Below are positions 25,486 through 34,434 of a stretch of 64,000 nt of DNA, piece after piece (within the stretch, counting starts at the first letter, position 1; each line of letters begins with the position of its first letter). Both the position numbers and the translations under genes were made by a program. This DNA is from Caulobacter radicis (lineage in GTDB: Bacteria; Pseudomonadota; Alphaproteobacteria; Caulobacterales; Caulobacteraceae): NCBI RefSeq assembly GCF_003094615.1, contig NZ_QDKO01000037.1:1-64000 (forward strand). Reading direction: 5' to 3'. Below the pieces are notes generated by a model. That model had not been told where the DNA came from, ran no database searches, and worked only from the letters and a program-made list of their open reading frames with translations.

Positions 25486-26763
25486 TCAGTTGACCTTGGC
25501 CACGTCGCCGCCGCCCAGGTCGGCTTGCGCAAGCGCCGGATCGGGCTCGGCGTCCTTGGCGGGCGGGGCTTCACGCGGGGTGGGGGAGAGGGCGAACACC
25601 GAGGCGACCCAGAACGCGGCGGCGAACAGGGCGATCAGCAGGTAGGTGCTGGGGAAGCCGATCAGGTCGTAGCTCTTGCCGACGATCGGCGATAGGACCG
25701 CAAGGCCCAGCGAGTGGCCGAAGCTGACGCCGACCAGGTAGAGCGTCGAGGCCAGGCGGTTTTCGAAGTGGAAGGCGATGTAGCGGAAGATCGACACCAC
25801 CAGGATCGGCAGTTCCAGCGAGTGCAGCATCTTCATCGCCGAGATCGGCACGGGGCCGTGCACCAGGCCCGAGCCCGCGATGCGCACGATCATGATCGCC
25901 GCAGCCAGCAGCAGGCCGTTCTTGGCCCCGATCTTGTTCACGACGAACGGCGCCACGAACAGCATGCCGGCCTCGAGGAAGATCTGGGCCGAGTTCAGGT
26001 AGCCGAACATGGCCGCGCCCTGCTTGGGGTCGGCGAAGTGCGAGGCGTAGAAGGCCGGGAACTGCTGGTCGTAGACGAGATAGAGGTTCGTCACGCCCAG
26101 GATCAGCACCATGAAGCCCCAGAACTTCGGCAGCTTGAAGATCGCCATGGCGTCGGCGGGCTTGAGGGCGCTGGAGCTTTCGCGCTCGTCGGCGCTGGGC
26201 TCGATCCTGGCGAAGGCCAGCAGCGGCAGCAGGATCAGGCCCGCGCACGAGGCCAGGGCGAAGTTGTAGAGCGGGTCGAGATTGAACAGCCGGCCCGAGA
26301 AGAACGCCGCCGCCGCGAAGCCCAGCGAGCCCCACAGGCGCGCGCGGCTGTATTCGAAGCCGTACTTGCGGCCCACGCGATCGACGAACGACTCCAGGGC
26401 GTAGCTGCCGGCGATGAAGGTGACGCCGAGATAGGCCCCGCCGGCGATCGCGCCCAGCAGGAGGTTGGTCTTCAGCAGCGGGCCGTAGACGAAGGCGAAG
26501 AAGGCGCCCGACAGCACGACCAGCCCGCTGATCAGCCACAGGACGGTCTTGCGCAGGCCGACCTTGTCGGAGACGAAGCCATACAGGGGCTGGGAGATCA
26601 TCGCGAAGATGAAGTTGGCGGCGAACACCACGCCGGTCTCGGCGCCGGAAAGGCCCAGCGTCCGCTTCAGCCACAGGGCCAGCAGCGAGATGCTCATGGC
26701 CTGGGCGAAGAAGTAGAAGAAGAGGAAGGCGCTCAGCAGCGCGTAGTTCTTCCTGATGGCCAT
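25486..26763 (-). CDS. MFS oligosaccharide/proton symporter
   Basis: A 425-residue, 12-helix inner-membrane transporter of the major facilitator superfamily, close to the oligosaccharide:H+ symporter (LacY/RafB) or nucleoside permease type. The N-terminus NYALLSAFLFFYFFAQAMSI, the loop FVSDKVGLRKTVLW (motif A) and YSRARLWGSLGFAAAAFFSG match that group. It is the first gene of the MFS-GH88-ROK operon, so it probably brings the unsaturated disaccharides or short oligosaccharides to the cytoplasmic GH88. GGGAGG precedes the ATG. Operator site E lies 68 bp upstream. Confidence 0.85.
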   Translation of the reverse strand: MAIRKNYALLSAFLFFYFFAQAMSISLLALWLKRTLGLSGAETGVVFAANFIFAMISQPLYGFVSDKVGLRKTVLWLISGLVVLSGAFFAFVYGPLLKTNLLLGAIAGGAYLGVTFIAGSYALESFVDRVGRKYGFEYSRARLWGSLGFAAAAFFSGRLFNLDPLYNFALASCAGLILLPLLAFARIEPSADERESSSALKPADAMAIFKLPKFWGFMVLILGVTNLYLVYDQQFPAFYASHFADPKQGAAMFGYLNSAQIFLEAGMLFVAPFVVNKIGAKNGLLLAAAIMIVRIAGSGLVHGPVPISAMKMLHSLELPILVVSIFRYIAFHFENRLASTLYLVGVSFGHSLGLAVLSPIVGKSYDLIGFPSTYLLIALFAAAFWVASVFALSPTPREAPPAKDAEPDPALAQADLGGGDVAKVN

Positions 26764-26831
26764 GCGTCTGCCTCCCGCGCCGGCCGCGCTGCGTGGCGCG
26801 ACTGGTCCGACCCTTCGGTCATAGACTGATC

Positions 26832-26845
26832 TGATAACGATACCA
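26832..26845 (-). promoter_or_regulatory. LacI-type operator, site E (MFS-GH88-ROK operon)
   Basis: TGATAACGATACCA (TGGTATCGTTATCA on the minus strand) lies 68 bp before the MFS start. Site F for the divergent gene is 52 bp away. Confidence 0.65.
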
Positions 26846-26897
26846 AGTTCTTTCGGCGTCGTTCTCGCTCGCTGGGCCGGGGCTTGCGTGAGCGATG

Positions 26898-26911
26898 TGA
26901 TATCGATATCA
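26898..26911 (+). promoter_or_regulatory. LacI-type operator, site F (beta-helix hydrolase 1)
   Basis: A perfect TGATATCGATATCA lies 118 bp before the start of the plus-strand GH28/GH49-like gene. Confidence 0.7.
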
Positions 26912-27029
26912 ATATTCGTGTTCGAGCGATCCGCAAGGCTTTTCGACGCCCCGGCGTCGATCCGGCGCTCGATGCCGAAAACAACGACGCCGCCGAGCGG
27001 GCAGAGCGTCGCCTGGGGAGGAGTTCACG

Positions 27030-28460
27030 ATGGGGTTCACAGCGCGAAAAGCGTCCTGGGCGGGACTTGCCGGCGCCGCGGCGCTGGCTGGGCTGGCCGG
27101 ATCGGCCCATGCGGCCGACCAGGCCGACGCCTCGGGCCTGTATGTCTACCCGCTGCCGCCGGGCGGCCTGTTCTACAGCATGCACAACGACACCTTCACC
27201 GTGCGGGTGCGCAAGCCGGGCGGACGCTGGCGCGACCTCTACGAATATAACGCCAAGGTCGATTCCGACGGGCCCAGCGACGTCTCGGTCGTGCAGTTCG
27301 ACTTCGAGGGAACGGTCGAGATCGGGGTGCGAAAGAACAACGGCGACTTCAAGCGCGTCGAGGTGCGGCCCGCCAGCAAGACGATCAAGCACAAGGTCGA
27401 GAATGGCGTCGTGCTGTTCACCATCGACGGGCCGCAGAACCTGTCGGTCGAGTTCGATGGCGACCGGCTGCACAACCTGCACATCTTCGCCGGCGCGCCG
27501 ATCGCCAGGCCCGCGCCCGGCCCGGACGTGGTTTTCTACGAGCCGGGCCTGCACGCACCGCCCGGCGGGGTGTTCCCGGTAAAGTCGGGCCAGACGATCT
27601 ATGTCGCCGGCGGCGCGATCCTGCAGGGGGCTTTCAAGCCCGAGAAGGTCGAGAACGTCCGCATCATCGGCCGGGGGATCATCGACCGGCCAGCCGACCA
27701 GCTGGTCGTGCAGGATTCGAAGAACGTGACCGTCGAAGGCTTGACCTTCCTGACGCCCAAGCACGGCACCATCGCCTGCGCCTCGTCCAGCAACGTGACC
27801 TTCAAGGATATCAAGACCTTGAGCAACGGCTCGTGGTCGGATGGCGTCAACGTCTTCGCCTGCAGCGACGTGACCGTCGAGCGGGCCTTCATCCGCACCT
27901 CCGACGACAGCGTCGCGGTCTACGCCACCCGCAAGTTAGGCGTCGGCGACACCCGGCGGGTGAGGGTGCGGGACTCGATCTTCTGGCCCGACGTGGCGCA
28001 TGCGGTGTTCATCGGCCTGCACGGCGACACCAAGGCGCGCAACGTGCTGGAGGACCTGCGCTTCGAGAACATCGACATCCTGGGTCTCGACGAGGACGAT
28101 CCCGAGTACCAGGGCGCGCTGGCGATCAGCGCCGGTGACGACAACACGGTCCGCGACGTGCTGTTCGACGACATCCGCGTCGAGCAGATCGAGGAGGGCA
28201 AGCTGTTCAACGTGCGCACGGTGTTCAACGCCAAGTACGGCACGAGCCCGGGCCTGCTGGTCGACGGCGTGCGATTCCGGAACATCCGCTTTTCCGGCGT
28301 GGGCTGGCCCAGTCCGTCGACGATCTCGGGCTTCGGCGCCGATCGTCCTGTCCGCAACATCAGCTTCGAGAACGTGACCATCGCGGGCAAGCGCCTGAAG
28401 GCGGCCGATCCCACGGTGATCGAGGTGGGGCCCAATGTCGAAGGCGTGAACTTCAAGTAG
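27030..28460 (+). CDS. Exported parallel beta-helix glycoside hydrolase 1 (clan GH-N, GH28/GH49-like)
   Basis: 476 residues with a signal peptide ending AHA near residue 28. The N-terminal beta domain (FTVRVRKPGGRWRDLYEYN, VQFDFEGTVEIGV) precedes a right-handed beta-helix from about 170 (PGLHAPPGG, GQTIYVAGGAILQGAF). The catalytic region of clan GH-N is recognisable: SWSDGVNVF with the first Asp, IRTSDDSVAVYA with the Asp pair, then VFIGLHGD. This fits GH28 pectinolytic or GH49 dextranase/isopullulanase-type hydrolases; the N-terminal domain resembles the GH49-like group more than classic polygalacturonases. The second paralogue lies at 40.7-42.2 kb. GGGGAGGAG precedes the ATG. A GntR fragment gene follows 18 bp after. 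Confidence 0.75.
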   Translation: MGFTARKASWAGLAGAAALAGLAGSAHAADQADASGLYVYPLPPGGLFYSMHNDTFTVRVRKPGGRWRDLYEYNAKVDSDGPSDVSVVQFDFEGTVEIGVRKNNGDFKRVEVRPASKTIKHKVENGVVLFTIDGPQNLSVEFDGDRLHNLHIFAGAPIARPAPGPDVVFYEPGLHAPPGGVFPVKSGQTIYVAGGAILQGAFKPEKVENVRIIGRGIIDRPADQLVVQDSKNVTVEGLTFLTPKHGTIACASSSNVTFKDIKTLSNGSWSDGVNVFACSDVTVERAFIRTSDDSVAVYATRKLGVGDTRRVRVRDSIFWPDVAHAVFIGLHGDTKARNVLEDLRFENIDILGLDEDDPEYQGALAISAGDDNTVRDVLFDDIRVEQIEEGKLFNVRTVFNAKYGTSPGLLVDGVRFRNIRFSGVGWPSPSTISGFGADRPVRNISFENVTIAGKRLKAADPTVIEVGPNVEGVNFK

Positions 28461-28478
28461 CCGGGGAGGGCGTTTGGA

Positions 28479-28766
28479 GTGGTTCATCCGTCTGGCCGAG
28501 GCGTCTGCTGGGCGCCGTTGCAGCGCACGGGGCGCGTGGCGCTCTACCGCCAGATCGCCGATCGGCTGCGTACGGCCATCCTCGACGGCGAGCGTCGCCT
28601 GCCGACCGAGCGCGAATTGGCCAGCGGCTTCACCGTGGCCCGGATCACCGTCCGGGCGGCCCTGGACCTGCTGGCGGCCGACGACCTGATCTCGCGCCGG
28701 CGACGACACGGCACCGTGGTTCGCGACGGCGCCTGTCAGGGCGTGAACTCGGCTCTGTCTATGTAA
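28479..28766 (+). CDS. GntR-type DNA-binding domain only, probably truncated regulator
   Basis: A 95-residue frame with a complete GntR/HutC winged helix (VALYRQIADRLRTAILDG, LPTERELASGFTVARITVRA, DLISRRRRHGTVVRDG). It stops about 12 residues after the wing, where a UTRA or FCD effector domain of some 150 residues would normally start. GGGGAGGG lies upstream of the GTG at 28479. The gene follows the beta-helix hydrolase by 18 bp and would be under the same operator. It may be a relic of a broken regulator or a stand-alone DNA-binding protein. I saw no remnant of an effector domain downstream. Confidence 0.6.
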   Translation: MVHPSGRGVCWAPLQRTGRVALYRQIADRLRTAILDGERRLPTERELASGFTVARITVRAALDLLAADDLISRRRRHGTVVRDGACQGVNSALSM

Positions 28767-29103
28767 TCGATGATGCTGGTCGCAATGGTGTAGCGTCCGC
28801 GCAATGCATCCCTGGATAATGATGGTCGTCCGACCTGTGTCGGATCGAGCGCCAGTTCGCGACGGTGTGGTGGAAGTTGTTCCGCTCTTCGTGGATGAGG
28901 CGGGCATGGGTCAGTAATGCCGTTAGCGAATGCTAAGAGAACGCAACGTCGCGAATCCCGTTGACAGTTCTTGAAATGCACTGGTATCGATAACAACAAG
29001 CCGATCGGGGCCGTCGTCACGATGCCTCCGAAAGCGGCGCGCGGTCGGGGTGTCGGCCTCGGCGCAGAGCGACGTCGGACTAAAGTCCGAAGGGGAGGAT
29101 AGG
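28767..29103 (+). other. 337-bp intergenic region upstream of receptor 3
   Basis: I see no gene and no convincing remnant of the missing GntR effector domain. It contains operator site G at 28982-28995 and presumably the receptor promoter. The last 20 bp hold the ribosome site AAGGGGAGGATAGG. Confidence 0.55.
28982..28995 (+). promoter_or_regulatory. LacI-type operator, site G (receptor 3)
   Basis: TGGTATCGATAACA lies 108 bp before the receptor start. One arm is the TGGTATC class seen at sites C, D and E. Confidence 0.65.
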
Positions 29104-31983
29104 ATGGGTGGTCTCAACCCTCAGCGCGGTCGCAACCGCGCGCTGCAAGTTTCTCACATGGTCCTGGCGCTGGCCGCGGGCGCAGGCGCGCTGTCGGCGA
29201 GCGCCGCGCACGCCCAGGCGACCGCCGACAAGCCGGTCACGGTCGAGACCACGGCCGTCGACGAAGTGATCGTCACCGGCGTGATGGTCGGCACCGCCGC
29301 CAAGAAGGCCAACGTCTCGTTCTCGGTGCTGAACGAGGACGACATGAGCAAGTTCACGCCGATCAGCGCCGACGACATGCTGCGCGACATGCCCGGCGTG
29401 GTGGTCGAGTCCAACGATGGCGTGGCCCGCAACGAGGTCTTCACCCGCGGCATGACCATCGGCACCGGGGCCAATACCTCCGGCTATTTCTGGACCACGA
29501 TCCTGGAAGACGGCCTGCCGGTCGTGCCGTTCAAGTTCAGCGGCTTCCAGGACGGCTATTTCTATCGCGCCGACATCTCCACCAGCCGGGTGGAGTCGGT
29601 GCGCGGCGGTTCGTCGGCCACCGGCGTCACCACCTCGGTGGGCGCGACCTTCAACTACATCACCGGCAAGGTGAAGCCGGGCGCGGTGATCCAGACACGC
29701 GTGGGCTTCGAGGGCGAGGACCTGCACCTGTCGTGGAAGCAGGTCGACGGCGCCTATGGCTGGGTCAACGAGGCGGGCGATCTGGGCGTCGGCGTCAGCG
29801 GTTTCTATCGCCGGTCCAGCGGCCAGGTGGATCCAGGCTTCGACCTGAACCACGGCGGCCAGTTGCGGGTGAACCTCTACAAGGACTACAACACCGACAA
29901 CGGCGGCGGCTCGTTCAATCTGGTCTACAAGCACCTGGACGACACCAACGCCGAACTGACGACGTTCCAGCAGCCGACCTATGGCTACCAGAACCCCGAG
30001 GAGATCCCGGGTTTCGGGCGCGACGTGAACCTGTTCATGAACGGCGGCAAGCAGACTGTTCCGAACTACTTCAAGCCCGGCAGCCACACGCTCGATCCGT
30101 CCGACGGCTATCGCTACAAGCAGGACGCCCTGTCGCTGCGCTGGAACCACGACATTGGCGAGCGCCTGACCTTCACCGGCGCGGCGCGGATCCAGAAGTC
30201 GACCTATCGCGGCCAGTCCTACAAGCCCCAGCAGTTGGCCTCGCTGGGTTCGGCGGCGGCGACGCGTGAGCGCTTCGGCCTGAACATCAACAACCTGGAC
30301 CGCACGCCGGGCTACTACGTCTTCACCAACGCCGCCGGCCAGGAAGTGGCCCGCGTCGCCAACAACGTCGCCGGCTCGCAGCTGGGAACCAACTACCGCA
30401 CCGGCGCGGCCTGTCCGCGTGTGACGGCGACCACCTGGCAGACCGCCAGCCTCTGCATCGTCGGCAACACCCTGCCCAACCGCGACATCGACATGCGCGG
30501 CGGCCTGGTCACGGCGACCATCCCCAGCGCCGACGGCAGCTACAACTCCGGCACGGTGCCCACCGGGACCAGCTCGCAGGATCTGGTGCTGCTGACCCGG
30601 GCCGAGGACAACTACCGTGAATCCGTCGACTACATGGGCAACTTCACGGCCACCTATCGCGGCGAGACCTGGAGCGTGAACGGCGGCCTCTACCTGTCGC
30701 GCTCCGAACAGGTGAACGACAACTGGGCCAACGGCCTGGGCGTCTCGGCCTGGGCCGACGGCCAGGTGCAGAACCTGAACGTCAAGTACGTCACCCAGAA
30801 CGGCACGAACTATCAGCTGACCGACGCCGGCGGCTGGGGCTCATACGGCAGCGGCCTGTTCACCACCGTCTCGCAGCGCGCGCGGATCATGGAGCTGTCG
30901 CCCTATGCGGGCTTGGCCTGGTCGCCGACCAAGCACTGGGACTTCAACGCCAGCATCAAGTACCAGTATTTCCACGCCCGGACCTATTCGGAGACGTGGG
31001 ACACCCGCAACCCGGGCGCGGCGTCACTGACCAACGGCGGCCTCGATGGCGACCCGCTGACCGTCTACGACAACGTCTACATGACCAAGACCGCGGCCAA
31101 GGTGATCGGCGCCGACAAGAAGGTCAGCCTCGTCGACTACAGCGTGGCCCTGGGCTACAACTTCAACGACAAGCACAAGATCTATTATCGCTACACCGAC
31201 GCCAAGCAGCCGTCGTCGGGCGTGGTCAACCGTTATTCGACCGCCGCCACCCTGGTGCGTCCGCTAGGCCCGACCGCCTACATCAAGGGCCATGAGTTCG
31301 CCTATACCTTCGGCGATCGCCGTTTCAACGGCCAGGTCACCTACTTCTACCAGAACTTCGCGGTGAACGATTATCCGACGGGCGTCGATGTCGACAACGT
31401 CTCGACCTACCTGCTGCCGGAGAACTTCAACAAGTATTTCACGCGCGGCGTCGAGACCTGGGCCAAGTGGCGGGTCACCAAGAACCTCGAGTGGAATCCG
31501 TCGGTGACCTTCCTGAACGGCAAGACCACCGAGGCCTATGTCTGGCTGAACACCGGCGCCAACGGCAACGGCGCGGCCGACGACGTGCTGCGGGTCGACG
31601 CCGGTCTCCTGGCCCGCTCGCCGAAATGGACGCTCAGCAACACGGTTTCCTATCGCTACAAGGACTTCCGCTTCAACGTCCGCCATCGCTGGATGGACGA
31701 GCGCAAGCTGAACACCAACTCGCTCGACCATCGGTTCCTGCCCGCGCAGGACAATCTCGACGTCTCGGTCCAGTACAGCGGCCTGAAGAAGACGATGGTC
31801 ACGCTCGACGTCCGCAACGTGCTCGATAAGGACTACATCTCGGCCTACGACCCGATGATCAGCACCAACCTGCCGACCAACGTGCAGGTCTACGACGTCG
31901 TCGAGCAGCTGCCGGAGTCCGGCTTCCTGATCAAGCGCAACGCGCCGCGGTCGGTGTGGCTGACGGTCCGCAAGGAGTTCTAG
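29104..31983 (+). CDS. TonB-dependent receptor 3 of the polysaccharide locus
   Basis: A 959-residue outer-membrane receptor. Signal peptide at about 18-38 (HMVLALAAGAGALSASAAHA), TonB box AVDEVIVTG, plug starting with NVSFSVLNEDDMSKFTPISA and continuing DDMLRDMPGVVVESNDG. The barrel ends SVWLTVRKEF. There is no STN domain. The plug is unlike that of the other carbohydrate receptors here: an aromatic-rich segment replaces the usual one and a distinctive MTIGTGANTSGYFW loop follows. Hence a different ligand from receptor 4 is likely. The ATG at 29104 is preferred over an upstream in-frame start because AGGGGAGG precedes it. It heads a probable operon with the 781-residue protein and the 2OG oxygenase. 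Confidence 0.83.
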   Translation: MGGLNPQRGRNRALQVSHMVLALAAGAGALSASAAHAQATADKPVTVETTAVDEVIVTGVMVGTAAKKANVSFSVLNEDDMSKFTPISADDMLRDMPGVVVESNDGVARNEVFTRGMTIGTGANTSGYFWTTILEDGLPVVPFKFSGFQDGYFYRADISTSRVESVRGGSSATGVTTSVGATFNYITGKVKPGAVIQTRVGFEGEDLHLSWKQVDGAYGWVNEAGDLGVGVSGFYRRSSGQVDPGFDLNHGGQLRVNLYKDYNTDNGGGSFNLVYKHLDDTNAELTTFQQPTYGYQNPEEIPGFGRDVNLFMNGGKQTVPNYFKPGSHTLDPSDGYRYKQDALSLRWNHDIGERLTFTGAARIQKSTYRGQSYKPQQLASLGSAAATRERFGLNINNLDRTPGYYVFTNAAGQEVARVANNVAGSQLGTNYRTGAACPRVTATTWQTASLCIVGNTLPNRDIDMRGGLVTATIPSADGSYNSGTVPTGTSSQDLVLLTRAEDNYRESVDYMGNFTATYRGETWSVNGGLYLSRSEQVNDNWANGLGVSAWADGQVQNLNVKYVTQNGTNYQLTDAGGWGSYGSGLFTTVSQRARIMELSPYAGLAWSPTKHWDFNASIKYQYFHARTYSETWDTRNPGAASLTNGGLDGDPLTVYDNVYMTKTAAKVIGADKKVSLVDYSVALGYNFNDKHKIYYRYTDAKQPSSGVVNRYSTAATLVRPLGPTAYIKGHEFAYTFGDRRFNGQVTYFYQNFAVNDYPTGVDVDNVSTYLLPENFNKYFTRGVETWAKWRVTKNLEWNPSVTFLNGKTTEAYVWLNTGANGNGAADDVLRVDAGLLARSPKWTLSNTVSYRYKDFRFNVRHRWMDERKLNTNSLDHRFLPAQDNLDVSVQYSGLKKTMVTLDVRNVLDKDYISAYDPMISTNLPTNVQVYDVVEQLPESGFLIKRNAPRSVWLTVRKEF

Positions 31984-32003
31984 GTCCCGGCCGGAACCAC
32001 GAC

Positions 32004-32043
32004 AGCCTGGCGAGCGAGGATGCTAGTCCTCGCTCGCCAGGCT
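32004..32043 (+). other. Perfect 17-bp stem-loop after receptor 3
   Basis: AGCCTGGCGAGCGAGGA (32004-32020) pairs perfectly with TCCTCGCTCGCCAGGCT (32027-32043) around the loop TGCTAG. There is no T tract, so it is unlikely to be an efficient intrinsic terminator. It is better read as a stabilising or processing hairpin that sets different levels for receptor and downstream mRNA. Confidence 0.75.
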
Positions 32044-32073
32044 CCGATCCCAAGCATCACGAACGAGGGGCGC

Positions 32074-34419
32074 ATGACCCGCCATCGGCTGATCCTCGGC
32101 GCGAGCGCTCTGCTCGGCCTTCTGGCGACGCAGGCCAGCGCGGCCACGCCGCTCATCGACAAGGTGGTGTTCGGCGACGCGGCTTCCGAGGCCGCGCACG
32201 CGGTGGACGCCTCAGCGTCCGAGCGTGTCGAGGGCGGCCTCGGTCTCGCCGCGCGACGTCTGCCGCCAAGCGAGCCCGGCGCGCGGTTCAGCGGCGACCT
32301 GAAGTTCCGCCTGGCCGTCGATCCGGCGATCCAGAACTACGCCTCGATCCGCCTGTGGGGCGGCGACGTCAATGACGGCAAGCTGACCCTGTTCTGCGAG
32401 GGCAGGCAGGTCGGCTATCGCCATCTGGGCGACGTCGAGATCCTCGACATCGGAACCCAGGCGCCGCCCTTCGCGGGACGCTTCACCTACCGCACCTTCC
32501 CGCTGCCGATCACCCTGACCAGGGGGAAGAAGGCGCTGGACTGCGCGATCCGCGCCAGCGGGCCCTACGCCGTCTACACCCAGCAGTTCGAGAGCTTCCA
32601 GAAGCCGATGAGCCAGGCCTCGCGGCCGGTCTATGCGCTCTATGTCCACGCCGACCCGTTCCTGGACAGCGGTGATCAGGCCGGCGCCGCCCCGCCGCTG
32701 GCGGTCGCGCCTTCGGCAGGCCCCGAGGTGCTCGACGACCTCAAGGTCCGGGTGAACCGCGAGATCGACCGCAAGCTGGCCCAGGCCGGCCCGCTGAACG
32801 TGCTGGAGGTGCAGTTCCTGGCGCGCGCCGCCGGCCTGTCGTGGACAAGGGCTCACGCCAATCCGGCCGTGGCCCGCAAGGTGATCGAGAGCGGCGACGC
32901 CTTCTACGCCCGCTTCCTGGCCGATCCGAAGAGCGTCTATGTCGACGCCAGCCGCACCAACGCCGACTGGGACGCCATGGGCCCGTTCGGCAAGGCGCTG
33001 CGCCTGCTGCAAGCCGATGTCGCGCCCTATCTCGACACGCCGGTCGCGGGCGGGCAGGGCGCTCCGACGCGTCGCGAGGCCTATGCCCGCATGCTCGACG
33101 CCGGGCTCGGCTACATCCAGACCCATCGACGGCTCTACACCAACCAGTCGATGATCGTGGACCTGGGCATCTACTGGAGCAACGAGGGCCTGCGGTCGCT
33201 GGACAGCCCGCTGGCCCGGCCCGAACCGGCGATGCGGCGGTTCTTCTACGAGTCCATGGGTCTTGCGCCCTGGACCGGCAGCCTCGACGAGGCCGGCAAG
33301 CCGACCTATTCCAGCGCCGCCGCCGACACCGGCAGCTTCCGCTCGGCTAACGACTACGGGCTCTTCACCAAGGCCGGGCTCTCCAAGGAGCTGGGCTTCG
33401 TCGGCAGCTACGGCGAGATCCTCGACTGGGCGACCAGCATCTACCAGGCCACGGCCGCAACGCCGGGCGGGCAGGGCGATCCGGTCCTGCGCGACCAACT
33501 GCTGAAGATGGCCAGGGCGCGGATGGCCTTCCGCTATCCGGGGATCGACGCCGAGGGCGCCCGCACCATGCTGCTGGAGGCGCCGATCGGCTGGCGCGAC
33601 CCGGTCTATCCGGGCGCGACGACCTATGTGCAGAAGTCCGGCTGGGACAACACGCCCTTCAACGTCGCCGTCGCCACCCGCGATCCGCAGCTGATGGCGA
33701 TCGCCCGCCAGACCCTGGACGACGGCCAGTACTACGCCGTGCTGCGCGACCGCCTGAAGGACAAGAACCAGCGCACGACCATCGGCCTGCTCGACGCCTA
33801 CGACGAGTGGCTGGCCGTGAAGGCCTGGCCGAAATCCGACGTGAAGCTGCCGATGACGCCGGGCCAGCCCGACTTCGTGTTCGCCGATCCCGAGGACGGG
33901 GTGGTGGCGATCAAGAACGGCGACGAGGTGCTGTACGCCTCGCTCTACTGGCGGGCCAATTGCGGGGTGAACCGCCTGGCGCGGTTCCACTACCAGACCC
34001 CGAGCGTGGACCGCATCGCCACCATTGCTGGCAGGGTGGACTTCGAGGCCAGCGGCAAGACCTGCGTGCGCCGCGCCACGCCGCACATCTCGGCCGGCTC
34101 GATCCCGATCGTCGCCTATCCGGGCGAGGCGCCGGCGGCGCTGGAGGGTGAAGTTCTGCCGGTGGCCAAGGGGCCGCCCGAGGCCCGCTACAAGGACCAG
34201 GACAACCCCTATGCGGGCCGCGGCTACTACTACGAAGCGACTTACGGGCCTTACCTGATCGCCATGAACGCCAGCGCCGACAAGACAATGAACGTCACGC
34301 TGCCGAAAGCGGAAAAGGGCCGGGTGGACCTCGTCTCCAGGAGCAAGATTGCAGCGGGCGTCGGATCGCTCAGCCTCGCGCCGGGTCAGACGGCGGTGAT
34401 CTACGCGCCGTCTCGATAG
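32074..34419 (+). CDS. Exported 781-residue protein of unrecognised family in a polysaccharide locus
   Basis: I do not recognise a named family. A signal peptide ends TQASA near residue 23. The first domain (about 25-200) looks beta-rich and lectin-like or propeptide-like: LKFRLAVDPAIQNYASIRLW, LTLFCEGRQVGYRHLGDVEI. The middle (about 240-620) is helical with many Trp/Tyr residues, like an alpha/alpha-toroid (LGYIQTHRRLYTNQSMIVDL, DNTPFNVAVATRDPQLMA). The C-terminus (about 640-781) is again beta-rich (LYASLYWRANCGVNRLARFH). Such three-part shapes are common in lyases and hydrolases of uronate polymers, so an enzymatic role is likely but unproven. GAACGAGGGG precedes the ATG. It lies between receptor 3 and the 2OG oxygenase. 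Confidence 0.6.
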   Translation: MTRHRLILGASALLGLLATQASAATPLIDKVVFGDAASEAAHAVDASASERVEGGLGLAARRLPPSEPGARFSGDLKFRLAVDPAIQNYASIRLWGGDVNDGKLTLFCEGRQVGYRHLGDVEILDIGTQAPPFAGRFTYRTFPLPITLTRGKKALDCAIRASGPYAVYTQQFESFQKPMSQASRPVYALYVHADPFLDSGDQAGAAPPLAVAPSAGPEVLDDLKVRVNREIDRKLAQAGPLNVLEVQFLARAAGLSWTRAHANPAVARKVIESGDAFYARFLADPKSVYVDASRTNADWDAMGPFGKALRLLQADVAPYLDTPVAGGQGAPTRREAYARMLDAGLGYIQTHRRLYTNQSMIVDLGIYWSNEGLRSLDSPLARPEPAMRRFFYESMGLAPWTGSLDEAGKPTYSSAAADTGSFRSANDYGLFTKAGLSKELGFVGSYGEILDWATSIYQATAATPGGQGDPVLRDQLLKMARARMAFRYPGIDAEGARTMLLEAPIGWRDPVYPGATTYVQKSGWDNTPFNVAVATRDPQLMAIARQTLDDGQYYAVLRDRLKDKNQRTTIGLLDAYDEWLAVKAWPKSDVKLPMTPGQPDFVFADPEDGVVAIKNGDEVLYASLYWRANCGVNRLARFHYQTPSVDRIATIAGRVDFEASGKTCVRRATPHISAGSIPIVAYPGEAPAALEGEVLPVAKGPPEARYKDQDNPYAGRGYYYEATYGPYLIAMNASADKTMNVTLPKAEKGRVDLVSRSKIAAGVGSLSLAPGQTAVIYAPSR

Positions 34420-34434
34420 TCAGGAGGGGTGGTG

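Noticed and set aside
28767-28981. Remnant of a UTRA effector domain after the GntR fragment
   Set aside because: Stop codons interrupt all frames and no family pattern could be read.
32004-32043. Intrinsic terminator after receptor 3
   Set aside because: The stem is perfect but no T tract follows, so I list it only as a hairpin.
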